Below, in pieces: positions 23,401-38,082 of a stretch of 54,867 bases of DNA. Where the stretch lies: the NCBI GenBank assembly GCA_003254885.1, contig QANT01005961.1, positions 1-54,867 of the forward strand, read 5' to 3'. Position numbers and translations under genes: made by a program. How positions within the stretch are numbered: the first letter of the stretch is position 1; each line of letters starts with the position of its first letter. The notes below the pieces were generated by a model. The model saw only the letters and a list, made by a program, of their open reading frames with translations, ran no database searches and was not told the DNA's origin. This DNA comes from Purshia tridentata. Its lineage: Eukaryota; Streptophyta; Magnoliopsida; Rosales; Rosaceae.

Positions 23401-24103
23401 AAGGGGATCATTTCAGAAGACTTTTATCTTTCTCTTCTATATAAATTTCAAGATTATCTTACTCTTTGGTGGTGTTTGTCCTTCTTTTCAAATTTCCTTC
23501 TCCAAATGAATCTCTGGGTATTGGGTCCATCACATGCAGATGTGAGTTTTGATACTCACATCTGAATGGTTATGCTCTTCAATATTTTGATTCATGTGAG
23601 AGAATTGTTTACTTACTCCTATCCTTCAGTTTTTTTTTTCCTAATTCTCCTTAAATATGTATTGTTCATTTCATTGGCTAGATGTTTTGATGCTACCTTA
23701 GTTGAGATCCCTGTTGAAGTGGAGACCCCAGATCATCACTACTATCATGTATGACATCTGAGCATTAAATCTGGTCATTTTGCCTTGTTCAAAGCATTTC
23801 TATATACAAGTATGAATGAGTTTACTATAGTTGTTTAGTGTTGTTTATTTTTAATATCATGCAGGTTGCCTTTTTCACAACCAGGAAAGTTGCTGCTATG
23901 GAGGAGCTCACTTGGGTAAGAGGGATTCACCAAAAAATATGTTTGATATTTTTATTTATTTGGCATTGTTATCCAACTTTTTTATATCTTTGCTGTTGCA
24001 GGACTATGGCATTGACTTTGATGACCACAATCATCCTGTGAAGGCTTTCCACTGTGTCTGTGGAAGCCCATTCTGTCGTGACCGCAACCCCCGCAACCAT
24101 TAA
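20401..24103 (+). CDS. SUVR1/2/4-type histone-lysine N-methyltransferase, copy B
   Basis: Eight coding exons: 20401-20589, 20817-20861, 21047-21313, 21517-22941, 23065-23327, 23682-23748, 23865-23915, 24002-24103; 802 residues. Residues 1-63 are the WIYLD domain; 64-78 (RVECKEKEALISELK) come from a 45-nt exon absent from copy A; 79-167 and 168 onward are two copies of the 89-residue unit. The SUMO-interaction-like FILISEDSSSD is near residue 270. Pre-SET cysteines (CCSDCYGDC to CGCNKNCGNR) span about 532-642, followed by SET (GWGLRTL, YGNVARFINHRC, ELTWDYG) and post-SET CVCGSPFC. The pre-SET, SET and post-SET parts are highly similar to copy A. An in-frame ATG at 20371 lies in the same exon and could add ten residues (MELYKKFKSV). 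Expected to act in the nucleus on H3K9; activity is inferred from intact motifs only. Confidence 0.9.
20817..20861 (+). other. Short 45-nt exon, a truncated repeat unit unique to SUVR copy B
   Basis: Phase 0-0 exon between CAG and GTGAGC, encoding RVECKEKEALISELK. Its 3' half and the following intron (AAAGGTGAGCATTTT.TGC) match the end of the 267-nt repeat exons, so it looks like a 5'-truncated extra unit. Copy A lacks the surrounding 280 bp or so, with the joint right after ACATCTTACG at 11810. Confidence 0.6.
20931..21780 (+). repeat. Two tandem exon+intron units inside SUVR copy B
   Basis: Units start at about 20931 and 21392 (period about 460 bp), each with a TTTC(A/T)TGTCCTGCTCTC motif in the intron and then a phase-0 exon (21047-21313, exactly 267 nt; then the 5' part of 21517-22941). 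Confidence 0.9.
23537..23564. repeat. Perfect 10-bp inverted repeat in a SUVR copy B intron
   Basis: CAGATGTGAG, 8-nt spacer TTTTGATA, CTCACATCTG. At the equivalent place copy A has about 845 bp of extra sequence (about 14959-15804). Confidence 0.85.
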
Positions 24104-24960
24104 ACTTGTTCGGGTTTTTTAATGCCTTGTTATAATTCTGAAATAGGTACAACTGCAATGTAACAGAAATTCTGTTTATATCAATCCGTTTTTATAGGCC
24201 AAAAGAAAATTATAGTTCCTTAGACTCTTGACTTGAGAATTAAAATGCACTGAAGGCTTCGTTTGTTTTGAGAGAAAATTGAACTTTTCAGAAATTTATT
24301 CTGCTGGAAAATATTTTCGGATACAGAATTGTAATGAAAAATGTAGTTGGATATGTTTTTGTTACATGAGATATCTTCAGTTTTTTTTCCTGATGTATGC
24401 TATGAGTTGTGTGACAGTGTAAGGCACTTCCTTGCACGATTGTTTTAAATACATTGGAAAATGAAATACCAAATGCAGTTGTTCCATGAACACAAGCTAT
24501 TTGTGGTGCAATCAGTATCAAAGATACAAAAGGTGTATATGCTCAGTCTTCACAGACCTCATGCAAAAAATTTTGTCCATGGCCCCCAGCATTTATAGAG
24601 CATGTAATAGTATACCACCTCCCACGATGGACATGTATGTGACATAGATGTAAGGAATGCATCATACCATTACAGTAGGAGCTTCCACATAAATATTAAA
24701 CTGCGGATCTGATAAATTTTTTATTTTTTATTATTGAACTTTAGTCCTAACTAATGGAAGAAATGAACTATAATTGAAACTATGCATCCCACTGAAACCT
24801 CCTCGAATGTAGATTTACTTTTGTGCTTTGTGCCTTCAGATGTGGATTTTATAGTGAAGCATCAATTACTATTTTACTGCTTGACCCTGGTAAAAATTAG
24901 AACATGCCATGCCTTTACCGAACCAAAACAAAACAAAACAAAAACAAAAGAACAAAAAGT
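24104..24960. other. 3' flank of SUVR copy B, no gene
   Basis: Homologous to copy A's 3' flank up to about 24570, after which it is unique. No protein or RNA gene recognised. Confidence 0.6.
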
Positions 24961-24966
24961 AAATAT

Positions 24967-25183
24967 TGGGCCGCGCTCAGTGTCTGAAAGCAAGATGAAG
25001 ACCTTGGACCTAGATTTCTAGGCCCAGCTCAGTATTTTGTGAGGTTCCTTTTCAAAGTTTTCAAGGCCCAGTACTTAATCCGTAATTTAGTAAAAGAGTT
25101 TGGACTGTATGGGAATCTGAAAAAGGTGCGAGCTTGCTAAAAACCCTACGCAGCCCTCTATATATTGAAGTCCAAAACCCTAA
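24967..25183 (+). promoter_or_regulatory. RPL23 promoter: GGCCCA/TGGGCC sites, two telo-boxes, TATA-like motif
   Basis: TGGGCC at 24967-24972, GGCCCA at 25021-25026 and 25065-25070, telo-boxes AAACCCTA at 25141-25148 and 25175-25182, and TATATAT at 25159-25165. Site II (GGCCCA) combined with telo-boxes is the known signature of plant ribosomal-protein promoters, and it sits right ahead of the RPL23 start. Confidence 0.75.
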
Positions 25184-25218
25184 CCGCTCTCTCAGTCTCG
25201 TCTCAGCAGCAGCCGAAG

Positions 25219-27696
<2,478 letters not shown>

Positions 27697-28784
27697 ATTT
27701 AGGACAAATATTGTGTTATTTTTGTTTTTGATAGTAGATTCAGGTTATCCCTGAAATTTGACTAAATTTTGTTTCATCGTTTTGGTGTGTTGTGTAAACT
27801 CAAAAGTGTTTGTTTTGTTTTAGATGCTATTTTTATTCTTAATTTTCTGAATCTAGAATTTCAATGTGCCCTTCCAAGGGGTCTGTTTTAGAATTTATCT
27901 GCACCGCTCTCTTTTGCTTAATAATTTTAGTTTTCATATTGGATTAGCAGCAAAATTGAGTAGAAATTAAATTCTTTTTCTGTAGAATTCATTTCATGTT
28001 ACCAAAAATTTGATGTGGGCTCCACTTTGTTCTAAAAATTTCTCCCTTTTTCTTCCTGCCTTTTTCTTTTTCCAAATAAACCAAACCTCAGTTTTGAATT
28101 ATTCACATTATCAGTGAATTACTCTAATCATTAATGAATAATGAGGCATTTCCACTTATTTTATCCCTTCCTATGGAATGGGTTATGGTGAGAAAATTGG
28201 CAAATGATTCTCAACTTTCTCCTGATCTCATTTTCAGTAAGCTTTAGATGGTTTGATTCCATCTCTGTAATACAAAAAAATTGAATCCAATGCGTTAACT
28301 AGCAAAAGACAATAGATGTCAAAGCATAATTGAAGCTGTAGGAGAGTCTAATTGTAATGAATGTTCCGACAAATATTATTGTCATGCCTATTTCGAAATT
28401 ACTACAAAGACCACATCAAATAATGTGGCTTCTTGGATTGGTCTAAACAGTTAACCAGAGTCCAAGCAAAATGCATAAACTAAACACAAAAGTGATAAAA
28501 TGACTAATGGCTTCATACCCTCGCCATTATCCAATCTTGTTTCCTCCACATGTCACCATATAACCCAAATAAAACTCAAACTTCCATGTCTCCACCAGTT
28601 ATTATAATATAATTTCCATTCAACACAAGGCATTTGCCACCCTGACCAGCATGTGATTTGCAGAACATGTCCCATGTGGCCTAGCCTCGTTTATTTGTCC
28701 AATCTTCACATATAGTAGGTATTTAAGCCCACCTTCTATTCCCCTCTCTTTGTGTCTTAGACCATACCCATTGCGAAGATCAAC
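27697..28784. other. Intergenic, RPL23 3' side and acid phosphatase promoter
   Basis: No gene seen. A TATA-like stretch (CACATATAGTAGGTATTTAAGC, about 28707-28729) lies about 60 bp upstream of the phosphatase ATG. Confidence 0.55.
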
Positions 28785-29624
28785 ATGGGCAGAAGTCTAA
28801 GGTTGTTATTATGCTGGTTGAGTCTCTTTGTTGCTGTAACAGTAGCAGAGTCACAGTGGAACATTTTGAATCAGAGAACAAAGAACGGGATGAAGATCAG
28901 CTTGAGAAACTACTGTGAGAGTTGGAGGATGAATGTTGAGCTCAACAACATTAGAGAGTTCCAAGTGGTGCCTCAAGAATGCATTGGGTACATTGGGAAA
29001 TATGTTACTTCAACTCAATACAAGGTGGACTCTGAAAGGGCAGTTGAGGAATGCATTGTATATCTAAGCACTAGCTGTAATTTGAAGAAAGATGGTAAAG
29101 ATGCATGGATTTTTGATATTGATGATACACTCCTTTCTACTGTGCCTTTTTTCAAAAAGCATAATTTTGGGTAAGCCATTTGTATGTTACATTCAAAACA
29201 TTCAGATCACATATAATATATGTCTGTTATTGATTTACCATAAACCCATTTAGAAGATTGTTGGTGAATTAAATTGCTGTTGGGTACAGGTAAACAGTCT
29301 ATCATGCATGTTACATTTTGTGGATTTTTATGTGCAATCAGATTGATAGATATGGTCATTTACCGAAACACTTGTGTCTATTTATTTTTAATGGGAAATA
29401 GGGGTGAGAAGTTGAACCTGACTTCTGTAGAGGAATGGAAAAGCCATGGTAAGGCACCTGCTTTAGAACACTCACTCAAACTCTTCAATGAGATGAAAGC
29501 CAGAGGGCTTCAGATCATTTTGGTTTCTTCAAGGAGGGAGCATCTTAGATCAGCCACAATTGACAACCTTGTCAATGTTGGCTATTATGGATGGACAAGT
29601 CTCATTTTGAGGTCATCTCTCTCA

Positions 29625-29660
<36 letters not shown>

Positions 29661-29908
29661 TGTTTCTTAGAAAGATCCTGTATCTAATTTGTTTCACTGG
29701 AATACTTGGAAAATTGTTTCCGGGGCACAGGGGTCCTGATGATGAATTGAAGGGGGTGCAAAATTACAAGGCTGATGTGAGAACCCAATTGATTGGTGCT
29801 GGGTATCACATTTGGGGCATTGTAGGGGATCAATATAGCAGCATTGAGGGACTTCCAAGCGCTAAAAGGACATTCAAACTTCCAAACCCTTTGTACTATG
29901 TTTCTTGA
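28785..29908 (+). CDS. Acid phosphatase, HAD class B / vegetative storage protein family
   Basis: Three exons, 28785-29170, 29402-29611 and 29731-29908, give 257 residues, the normal length of plant acid phosphatase 1-like and VSP proteins. Residues 1-22 form a secretory signal peptide (hydrophobic LLLCWLSLFVAVTVA). HAD motif I FDIDDTLLST lies near residues 110-119, with both Asp of D-x-D-x-T present, unlike some storage forms that have lost them. Motif II is VSSRREH near residue 170, and the distal acidic motif GDQYSSIEG is near residue 231. These support a secreted or vacuolar phosphomonoesterase; the substrate cannot be read from sequence. Intron 2 starts with a (CT)n(CA)n microsatellite 3 bp past the donor. 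The next gene (30407-31966) is convergent, with about 500 bp between stop codons. Confidence 0.92.
29615..29660. repeat. Compound (CT)n(CA)n microsatellite in a phosphatase intron
   Basis: A CT-rich run followed by nine CA units, starting three bases after the donor GT of intron 2. Confidence 0.93.
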
Positions 29909-30406
29909 AAAACCATCTTGTACTTAATTTCTTTCATACTTCGTTTAATTGAATGTTCATCCAATTCAATTTCCTTTAGTTTTTCAAGTATTAAAAATAT
30001 GACCATTTAATGCTCTTTTAGCTTCAACTCCATTGACAAACAGATGCAAGCAATGCTCTTTTATTTGTATAGGTTAGCCCCAAACAGTCCATAGCACATG
30101 ATCATATTGTTGATCACATCTCTTCTATTTCAGTTCACTTTTATAAAACATGTGATTAACAATGTGGACAATGACATCTTAGGTGTGAATAGAGACATCA
30201 CATAAAGATTGAAATCTGAAAACTGCCTCAAATTTTCAAGAACCACATCAGGTTGGAGTCTTATAATTTTCAAGAGCACGAACTAATGGTCATCAGCCTT
30301 ATGTGTGGAGGACCATCCCTCAATTTATTACAACTTCAACACCTCATACATAAACTAGATACATATATATACATAGCTGCTTCCACTGTAGGAAGTACAG
30401 ACTGCT
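29909..30406. other. Convergent intergenic spacer
   Basis: It lies between the 3' ends of the acid phosphatase (+) and the caleosin (-). It presumably holds both 3'UTRs; no gene seen. Confidence 0.6.
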
Positions 30407-31966
30407 TTAGCCCATCTTAGCTGAACCCGCTGCATTCCTCTTAGCACAATACTCGAACAAGCTTCCATCGAAGCAGCGCCTAACAGCTTCTTTAGCGAGA
30501 TAACCCTCTTCATCCCTGGCAAGAACATATAGAAGTCCCCATTCCAGCTTACTTGCAATCCTACAAAATCCACTCTCAGACATAAGAAAGTGAAGAACCA
30601 AAACAAGTTCCCATGGAATTTGGAACTAAAATATAAGAAAGACTTACCACCCAAAGAAGTCAAATGTAACTCTGTTCCCCTCGGTCATGCTCCAAAGCTC
30701 TCCGAATGTGAACTTGTCGGGCACAGTTCGGGCATACTTGCTAAACATGTTCTCAATGTTCACTGGCATGAACCTGGACAACAATTGCAGATGAGTCCTA
30801 ATGATTCATTTGAACACATAACAATGTTGCACAACATTTAATTTATATATACATACCTTCCTTCTGTGTCATATGTTGCAGAATCACTACCGTGCTTTGA
30901 CCTGTGAATGTTGTAAATGTATATGGGAAATAAAGGAGAAGGAATCCAGCCCTGTGGAAAAGTATTAAATGAGGAGTTATAAAATGTAGATCAACTAGTC
31001 ATGCTTTAGATTCACAAATACGTTCCTTTGTGTCACCTTTATATTCACATTTATCACGATTTTGAGACACACCAATATGCACACAACATTTGGTAAGAGT
31101 CACAGTTAATACAGCTTAATTAGTACTTCTAAGATGTCTTAATTATAGCAATTAACATCCCCATCTTGGTAAAGTGTAGCATTTAGGACCAAATGTATAT
31201 AACTTACAGGTAGAGTAGTATAACTGAGTGCCCCATTGATAAGTACAGTTATAATCAAGGACGCGATTAAGTTGAAACCAATGGCTCGCAGTCCTGATTA
31301 AAGGGAAAATAAACAATACATGAGAACCAAATAAATTCAATATATACAAGGTTGCTTGTGGAGTAAACTAATGGCATTTATGATGAAGCCACAGCAGGCA
31401 CATGAAGATTTACCAGAGTAAGTTTCCCAAGGATAGATGATCCCATTGTCGTCCCTGTCGAAAAAAGCCACATGCTGCTGAAGAACACTCAAGTTGCGGT
31501 TCGGATGGCCCGGGGTTCCTGTTGGATGGTTTGTGTCTGGAGCAACCAATGCTCTGGGCATATCTGAAAATTGGGCATGCATAAAAAAAACAATGAATAA
31601 AATGTTACCCCCTTAATTTTAGTATTAGGAAACTGTAATACCAAGTTGGATTTATCTACATCTCACTGAGAAAAAAAACCAAAAAAGAACAAAACACTGG
31701 TTGCTTTTGAACCCCATAACTCGCATGATTTTGATTTTTGTTCATAGAAAGCAAAAGAAAACTGTATATATGCTATTGCTTCCTCAATATACAATAAACA
31801 AGCTAATTACAAAAAGAGGTAGCAATTAATTAATGAATGAAGTAATTAACTCACATGGCTTTGGAAGTGTGGTTTCCAAGTCCGTCCTGACTTTCCTCTC
31901 TTGTGTCACTGGTGCATAAGGAGCTTCTGTTGCCAATGCTTCATTCTCCATCACATGAGCCGCCAT
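30407..31966 (-). CDS. Caleosin / peroxygenase
   Basis: Six exons in transcript order, 31966-31855, 31563-31414, 31293-31208, 30951-30857, 30773-30648 and 30560-30407, give 240 residues. The EF-hand loop is at 73-84 ([12 protein letters not shown]). His68 just before it and His132 or His136 (NIHRSKHG) are the likely heme ligands of this family. A hydrophobic segment (about 89-115) is followed by a proline-rich knot, P116...P120-S-P-L-F-P125, which anchors caleosins in the oil-body or ER monolayer. The C-terminal half has [14 protein letters not shown] and [20 protein letters not shown]. Plant caleosins are calcium-binding, heme-containing peroxygenases acting on fatty-acid hydroperoxides in oxylipin and drought/ABA responses. 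The short N-terminal arm suits the PXG3/PXG4-like or seed class equally, so I do not assign a paralogue number. The region upstream of the ATG holds a GA-rich (CT on plus) run. Confidence 0.93.
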
Positions 31967-33726
31967 GGTGATCCTTCTCTTAATTAGCTCTATCTCTCTA
32001 TTTTCTCACTCTTAATTCTCTCTCTCTCTCTCTCTCAATATGCATATGATATGTGAGGAGTTTAGTTGGGATGCTTATAAAGAGCCGTGGGAGAGTGGGA
32101 AGAGACAGAAAACATATATATATATACATGCACCGACACACAGGATATATGGGTCCCAACACAAAATTATTTGCGTGTCAAGTGATGCAAGCACCACCTG
32201 ATTTTCAAGGGCCAGTTGTGGCTGTATGAGAAGTGCATGCAATGCTTGTATCATAGCCTTCTTACATTTGGCTACCTCTAGCCTTGTGCATGTAAAATCA
32301 TCACCTTTTAATAAATATATTTCTCTGCTTCAAGCTACGACTTTTTACACACAAAATTAATAATTAATTAAATTGAGAATACCAATTCAATAGCTACCAA
32401 TACATATAGAGGGTGGACATAAAATACAATGACTACGTATATAAAGGGTAGTATATCTCATTTTAAATATGATGAGGTATGATTTTGAAATTTATTTCAT
32501 ATTTTAATTTGATGATAAAGCTATTTGGTTTTTAAGTCTATACAAGAATTATTTTTTACAAAATTAAATAAATTAAAAATCATACCATTATAATATTTAA
32601 TTGTAATAAAATAAATAAACGAATATAATAATTTTATTAATAATTGATTGTATATATAATTTCTAGCTCGTATATATACAATATATATATATATATATTT
32701 ATTGATTTGGTATGTTTTGGGTGGCACATATATACTCAAAGAGATAGAGTAGCAGGCTAGGTGGCTGCCTATGTGTTAAAAGAAGCTTTGGTGCGATAGT
32801 ACGTAGCATGTGAGGGACACAACACAAGTTGTTTGTATATATGGGCGGGTGACAAAACCGAAGAAACTGATGGTGATTGTGTGTAGTGTGCACTATGTGC
32901 ATGCCTGGCGTCAAGCAAACTGTAAAATCAATCACGTTCTTCCTTCTCCTCTGTTTCAGTACTTAAATTCTTTTGCATATTTTATTTTATTTTATTTATT
33001 TATTTATTTTAATTCTTAGGTCAAAACGATTTGGAAAAAAATGATGACTTTTAGTTTCTAAATAAAGCTAGTTGACTATTAACTTGTCAAAGAAATATGT
33101 CATTATTTTTTTTTTTTTGAGGGTATAAAGTACGAGTTCACCTCATGCTTTTCTAAGGTATAGAATGAGCTTTGTAAAGGCTTCATGTTAGATTTTAACT
33201 TTGAGATTTTGGACTCTGTCAAAATAACACTTGAGAAAAAAGTAAAAATGTATTGTCGAACACTCCAAAATAGCTGTTGAGTATTAGAGGCCTGATATGT
33301 GTAAAAAAAAAAGAAAAAAGAAACTAATTGACCAATATTATGTAACATGGAATGACTAATATTATTGGACTTTAGTTAAAACTTTAAAAGCCATAAAGCT
33401 TTAGTCAGTAAATTGTAAAATTAAAAGACTTGGATGTATGAAAGTCTCTAAAAAAAATAAATTAAACAAGCCTGGTCAAATTGATGTTGTTTTGGCTAGG
33501 CAACAAATAGAAAAAAAGAAAAAAGGAGCAACAGGCTGAGTCAGGCATTTCATCGAGTAGTTGCTCGGCATGGAAAGTCGCCGTCCACATCTTCAAGGGG
33601 TCACCAGTGTTGTTGTTCAGAGCTCAGGGGCTTTGTACTCCCTCGTTCAAGAGGTCACTCGACCGAGCTGACCCTTTACTCTATAATGTGCGTTTATCTT
33701 TATGTAGAGCATAAAGGGTCAAAGCT
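31967..33726. other. Intergenic, caleosin upstream region, no gene
   Basis: It contains a (CT)n run at about 32018-32036 in the caleosin leader, (AT)n near 32680-32698, and a low-complexity T run near 33106-33118. No coding sequence recognised. Confidence 0.6.
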
Positions 33727-33954
33727 ATTTCGACCACCCTTAATTGTTAAGTTGACCACTTTTGAGCTATTTGACAATAGTCGACCGAAATATTTATATT
33801 ATTTTGATAGACTATTGTCGAATAATATATTGTCAAATGATATAAATATACAAAAGAGTTCAGTAGTTAACCACTGAAATAACACAAATATTTTGGTACA
33901 CTATTATCAAATGACTCAGAAGTAATCAACTTAATAATTTATAACGGTCGAAAT
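33727..33954. mobile_element. 228-bp MITE-like foldback element
   Basis: The first 74 bp or so (ATTTCGACC..., TTAAGTTGACCACTTTTGAG, ATTTGACAATAG...) and the reverse complement of the last 74 (ATTTCGACC..., TTAAGTTGATTACTTCTGAG, ATTTGATAATAG...) align throughout with scattered mismatches. An inner pair GACAATAGTC / GACTATTGTC adds a second hairpin. There is no coding capacity and no clear target-site duplication. Superfamily not assigned. Confidence 0.82.
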
Positions 33955-34294
33955 GGCCTGGTCCAACGTAAAATTGAAAGATGTTGATGAAAGTCTCCCA
34001 ATTTTCCATTCCATTCCACTCGAGCTATAACTTATGGGCGACTTGAGTTAGGATGGGCCTACCCCATTGTTGACCCCTACTTGCTATCGGCCCATGTTGT
34101 TAGGTTTACGCGGGTATCGGGTCAAGCCAGGGCAAAAGCAGTGTCCCGGGTCCTCACTCAATTTAAACACCCGATTCCAAAACCAAAGCCTCTCTTTTCT
34201 CTGTCTTCCAAAAACAAAACCCAGAGACACACAGACACAGACACATACACATACAAATCAAAATCCAAAAACAAAAGCTTTCTAAAACACAACA
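33955..34294. other. eIF(iso)4E promoter and leader
   Basis: The leader just before the ATG is CA-rich (ACACAGACACAGACACATAC). No clear TATA box was picked out. Confidence 0.4.
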
Positions 34295-34955
34295 ATGGCG
34301 ACGGAGGCAGCACCAGCACTACCAGTAGACATAGAGGTGAACAGCGGAGCAGAGGCAGCGGCCGAGGCAAACAAACAGCCGAACAGTGGGCCCCACAAGC
34401 TGGAGAGGAAGTGGACCTTCTGGTTCGACAACCAATCCAAGCCCAAGCAAGGCGCTGCTTGGGGCACCTCGCTTCGCAAAGCCTACACCTTCGAGACCGT
34501 TCAAGAGTTTTGGTGGTATGCATAACATAACCCATCTCTTCCTTCTTCCAAATCTCTCTTTTTATTATTTTATTTTATAATCAATTTTTTTTGGGATTTG
34601 AGTCGTTGGGGGGTTTTTTTTGGCTTTTTGGATTTGTTACTCTTGTTGGTGATGTGGGTCTGTGCTTACTGCTTATTATTCCTGTTTTGTTGATTTGTAA
34701 TTGATTGTCCTTATCTTCTTCTGTTTGGTTGATGGGAAAATTAAGGGGAAATTTTCTCTGAAGCCAACTAATCTACCGGGATATTGGTCCTTTTATTTTT
34801 TTCTTTGTTTGATGTTGTATTGTTTCCTGGAATTGATAAACTTATCAGAGAAAAAAGAGGCTGAATTTATGCATTGGCTTGATGGGGCTTTATTCCCTGA
34901 AATCCCAAAATGCTTGCTGCAACGTTCTTAGCTTTGGACTTGGCTTAGCTTTGCC

Positions 34956-34989
<34 letters not shown>

Positions 34990-36958
34990 ATCTTTTTTAT
35001 GCTTTAATCTATAGCTTACAATTCCAATTGATGCATCCAAATAAGTTCCCTAGTTTCTGCATCTGTTAGTTTCTTGGTTTCTAGCGTTTTTTCAGAATAT
35101 TTTCCATCCTAATTATAGTTTCATAGTTATAATTAGGGGATGGTTTAGTGACATTTTTTGTCCTTTTTTTAATTTTTTATTTAAATGAAAGATAGAGGGG
35201 TGGGACATAGAACATATGAGAGGAGAGGAAGGAATGGTGTAAGAATTCTTAACTATGAGTCCAAAACTATTTACAATTATTTTAGTTTTCAGATTTAAAA
35301 CCATTCATTGTGTTCTTATTCATCTCTCACCTCTCTCCTCTCTCTCTTTAATTTTTTTTTTTTATAGAAAAAAAAAGAGGTTAGTAAATATGCCCTTAGT
35401 TTTTAATTCTGGACCTACAAGACTGGTTGTATGCAAGGTCATTTGATTCAAGTTCTGAACTTTAATCCAATTTTAATCCCTTAATTTGAAGTTGAGATGC
35501 AAAATATTTTTGCAGTCTATATGATCAGATATTCAAGCCCAGCAAGTTGCCAGCAAATGCAGATTTCCACCTGTTCAGGGCTGGGGTTGAACCAAAATGG
35601 GAGGACCCTGAGTGTGCTAATGGAGGGAAGTGGACTGTCACCAGCGCAAGGAAAGCCAACCTTGAAACCATGTGGCTAGAGACTGTGAGTACTCACTTTC
35701 CTCATCATTTTTCTTTCTATTGATATATATTATGTACACACACACACACATAGACACACATATATGTTGATATTTTGGCATGCTGTGTTGTTAGTTTGTG
35801 AATCAAGACCATACATTCAACTTGATTTCACCTACTTAACGGTTTTAATTGGAAATGCAACATAACATGTTAAAGTACCCAGCAAGAGAAAATTACTCTA
35901 TGTATAGTCATGAATCATGATTTCCTCATTGGTGAAATGCTTGGTGAGGATCAATTATATTGCTCATGAGTTGTTGATGACTTTTTGTGTATTGGAATAA
36001 GCACTAGTTTGATTCTTCTTACATTATGGTTTATTGGAATTTTGATAACGATGGGTTATTATTTTATTTGGCAGTTGATGGCCCTGATTGGAGAGCAATT
36101 TGATGAGGCTGATGAGATTTGTGGAGTGGTAGCCAGTGTGCGCCCGAGGCAGGACAAACTTGCATTATGGACTAGGAATGCTGCTAATGAGGCTGCCCAG
36201 GTGTGATTGAAATATACACTTTAAATTGGATGATTTATTGGGTTTGGATGATCTATATTATTTCTGTGGATTTCATCTGCTGTGCTGTTAGATGATGAAA
36301 TAGTTAAACCACCAACATTTTCAAATCTGGCCCACAACCTTTTTTTATATATTTTATGTGAGGTTATTGTTGCTGGGTGCTTCATGCTTGTTGTTTAGAT
36401 GGAAAAATACTTCACTGCAGGAAAATCAAAACCTCTAACATTGGTTTCCTTCCCTGATGAAACAGAAGAGTTTGTTTTTAAATTGCTAACCAAATGATGC
36501 CTGTATAAATCATCCAAAACAAGATAAATATAGTATTATGTACTCACCTGACCTCTTCCCCATCAGACATAGGTGGGTCCCCTAAGATGGTTAATTTTTC
36601 TAAGATGACAGATGCATGTGATTTGGTTTAGTGAGTAAAGCTAGTCTTTGAGAATGGGTTCTTCCCTCTGAAACTTTTTCCTTGGAGGAGGCCTTTTTCC
36701 AATGTTTCTTGAACTAATTTCTATAGTCCTCAGTGAAAAAGGAAGAACTAATTTCTATTGTTGTCTAACGGTTGGAAAACCATCATTTTGCTTGAATGCA
36801 ATTCTGCATTTCTTAGTTGCATGTTCCTCGACTGGGTTGTGTTTGGTATGCATGGTAGATTGCTTCCTTTTTGTGCTGGTTGTCCTATTATACCAACCAC
36901 TGATACAATATTTTCTCATAACTTGTTCAGTTATCTGCTCTAATTAAAATCCTTGAAA

Positions 36959-36989
<31 letters not shown>

Positions 36990-37307
36990 ATAATTAATGG
37001 TATGTGTGCATCCATAGGTCTCACATTTTTAGGTTAGAGTGCGACATTTGCATTTTTGTTGTACCATGTTTTGTTGCAAATTTAAAATGCGGGCAACTGA
37101 CTGAATTTTATCTTGTCATGTAGATGAGCATTGGGAGGAAGTGGAAGGAGATAATTGATGTCACTGACAAGATCACTTACAGCTTTCATGTAAGTTTTAG
37201 TTGTTGCTATCTGTTTGCGAGCACTCTTGGTCTCCATCTCACTTCCCCTGTTATTGCAGGATGATTCTAAAAGGGAAAGATCAGCAAAGCCTCGATACAA
37301 TGTGTGA
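34295..37307 (+). CDS. EIF(ISO)4E: Eukaryotic initiation factor (iso)4E, mRNA cap-binding
   Basis: Five exons, 34295-34515, 35516-35684, 36075-36200, 37124-37189 and 37260-37307, give 209 residues. An acidic/Ala-rich arm of about 45 residues precedes [14 protein letters not shown]. Cap-stacking tryptophans are expected in [13 protein letters not shown] and [14 protein letters not shown]. The joint of exons 1 and 2 gives EFWCLYDQIF; the Cys after FW is typical of the iso form rather than eIF4E. The protein ends [18 protein letters not shown]. It binds the 5' cap and eIFiso4G to start cytosolic translation. In plants this factor is a known host factor of potyviruses, and recessive resistance alleles exist; nothing here shows a resistance allele. 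Introns carry (GT)n, (CA)n and (AT)n microsatellites. The PGR5 gene downstream is convergent. Confidence 0.96.
34958..34986. repeat. (GT)n microsatellite, eIF(iso)4E intron 1
   Basis: About 14 GT units. Confidence 0.93.
36959..36984. repeat. (AT)n microsatellite, eIF(iso)4E intron 3
   Basis: About 13 AT units, roughly 140 bp before exon 4. Confidence 0.93.
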
Positions 37308-38082
37308 GCATTGCCCAATTGTTTTGTCGCATGGGTCTTCACTCTCCGTTATCAAACGTGTGAACCCGGCCACAATTTTTCTGTTGTTTGTTAAGAAAAG
37401 CTAGAGGAAGCTTCTTATAATTTATTTTTTCCAATGTAATACAATCTTTTTCTTCATGTTAGGAGTTAAAAAATTCTCTCTAAGTACGCTTAAAGTAAGT
37501 TTTGTTTGTAACACACCAGTGATTTACTTGGATTGAAATCAAATGGTTCGAGTCTGCATGTTTGCTCAATTTTTCTATTAGTCTCTTGTAGATAGTTACT
37601 GTGTTGCTGATGAGCCATAAAAGATCTGCATTCACTCAATTTCTGTGAATACACTCTTGTCATGAATGTGGCTGCCAATAACAATCGTCGTCTGGCTTGC
37701 ATAGATTGGAAGCTAGTTTTGAGCTTATCACAATGGGTTTCAGAATGGAAACCTGAATCTCAATTTTCACAGCTTATTTCTTTCTCGATAATCATTAACA
37801 AAAAAAAAAAACTGCCTGAGTTTTGTTCAATGACTAATAAATACAGAAATAAAATTGCAACTAATTGAAATTATTGAAGAATGATCACGATTCATGAAAA
37901 GTGCATATATATGGAGTAGACATCAAAGTTTACATTCTGATCATCTTCAGGGATTCTCAGCTAGACGAGTATATGCATCTGAAAGTGCTTGGAATTGAAG
38001 TATGAAATTAAATAGCTATAACATTAAATTTCTAATGGTGACAACAAATGGAGGCATATTTATATGCATCTGATTCATCATA
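37308..38082. other. Convergent spacer between eIF(iso)4E and PGR5
   Basis: It presumably contains the two 3'UTRs. Only short open frames; no gene recognised. Confidence 0.6.
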
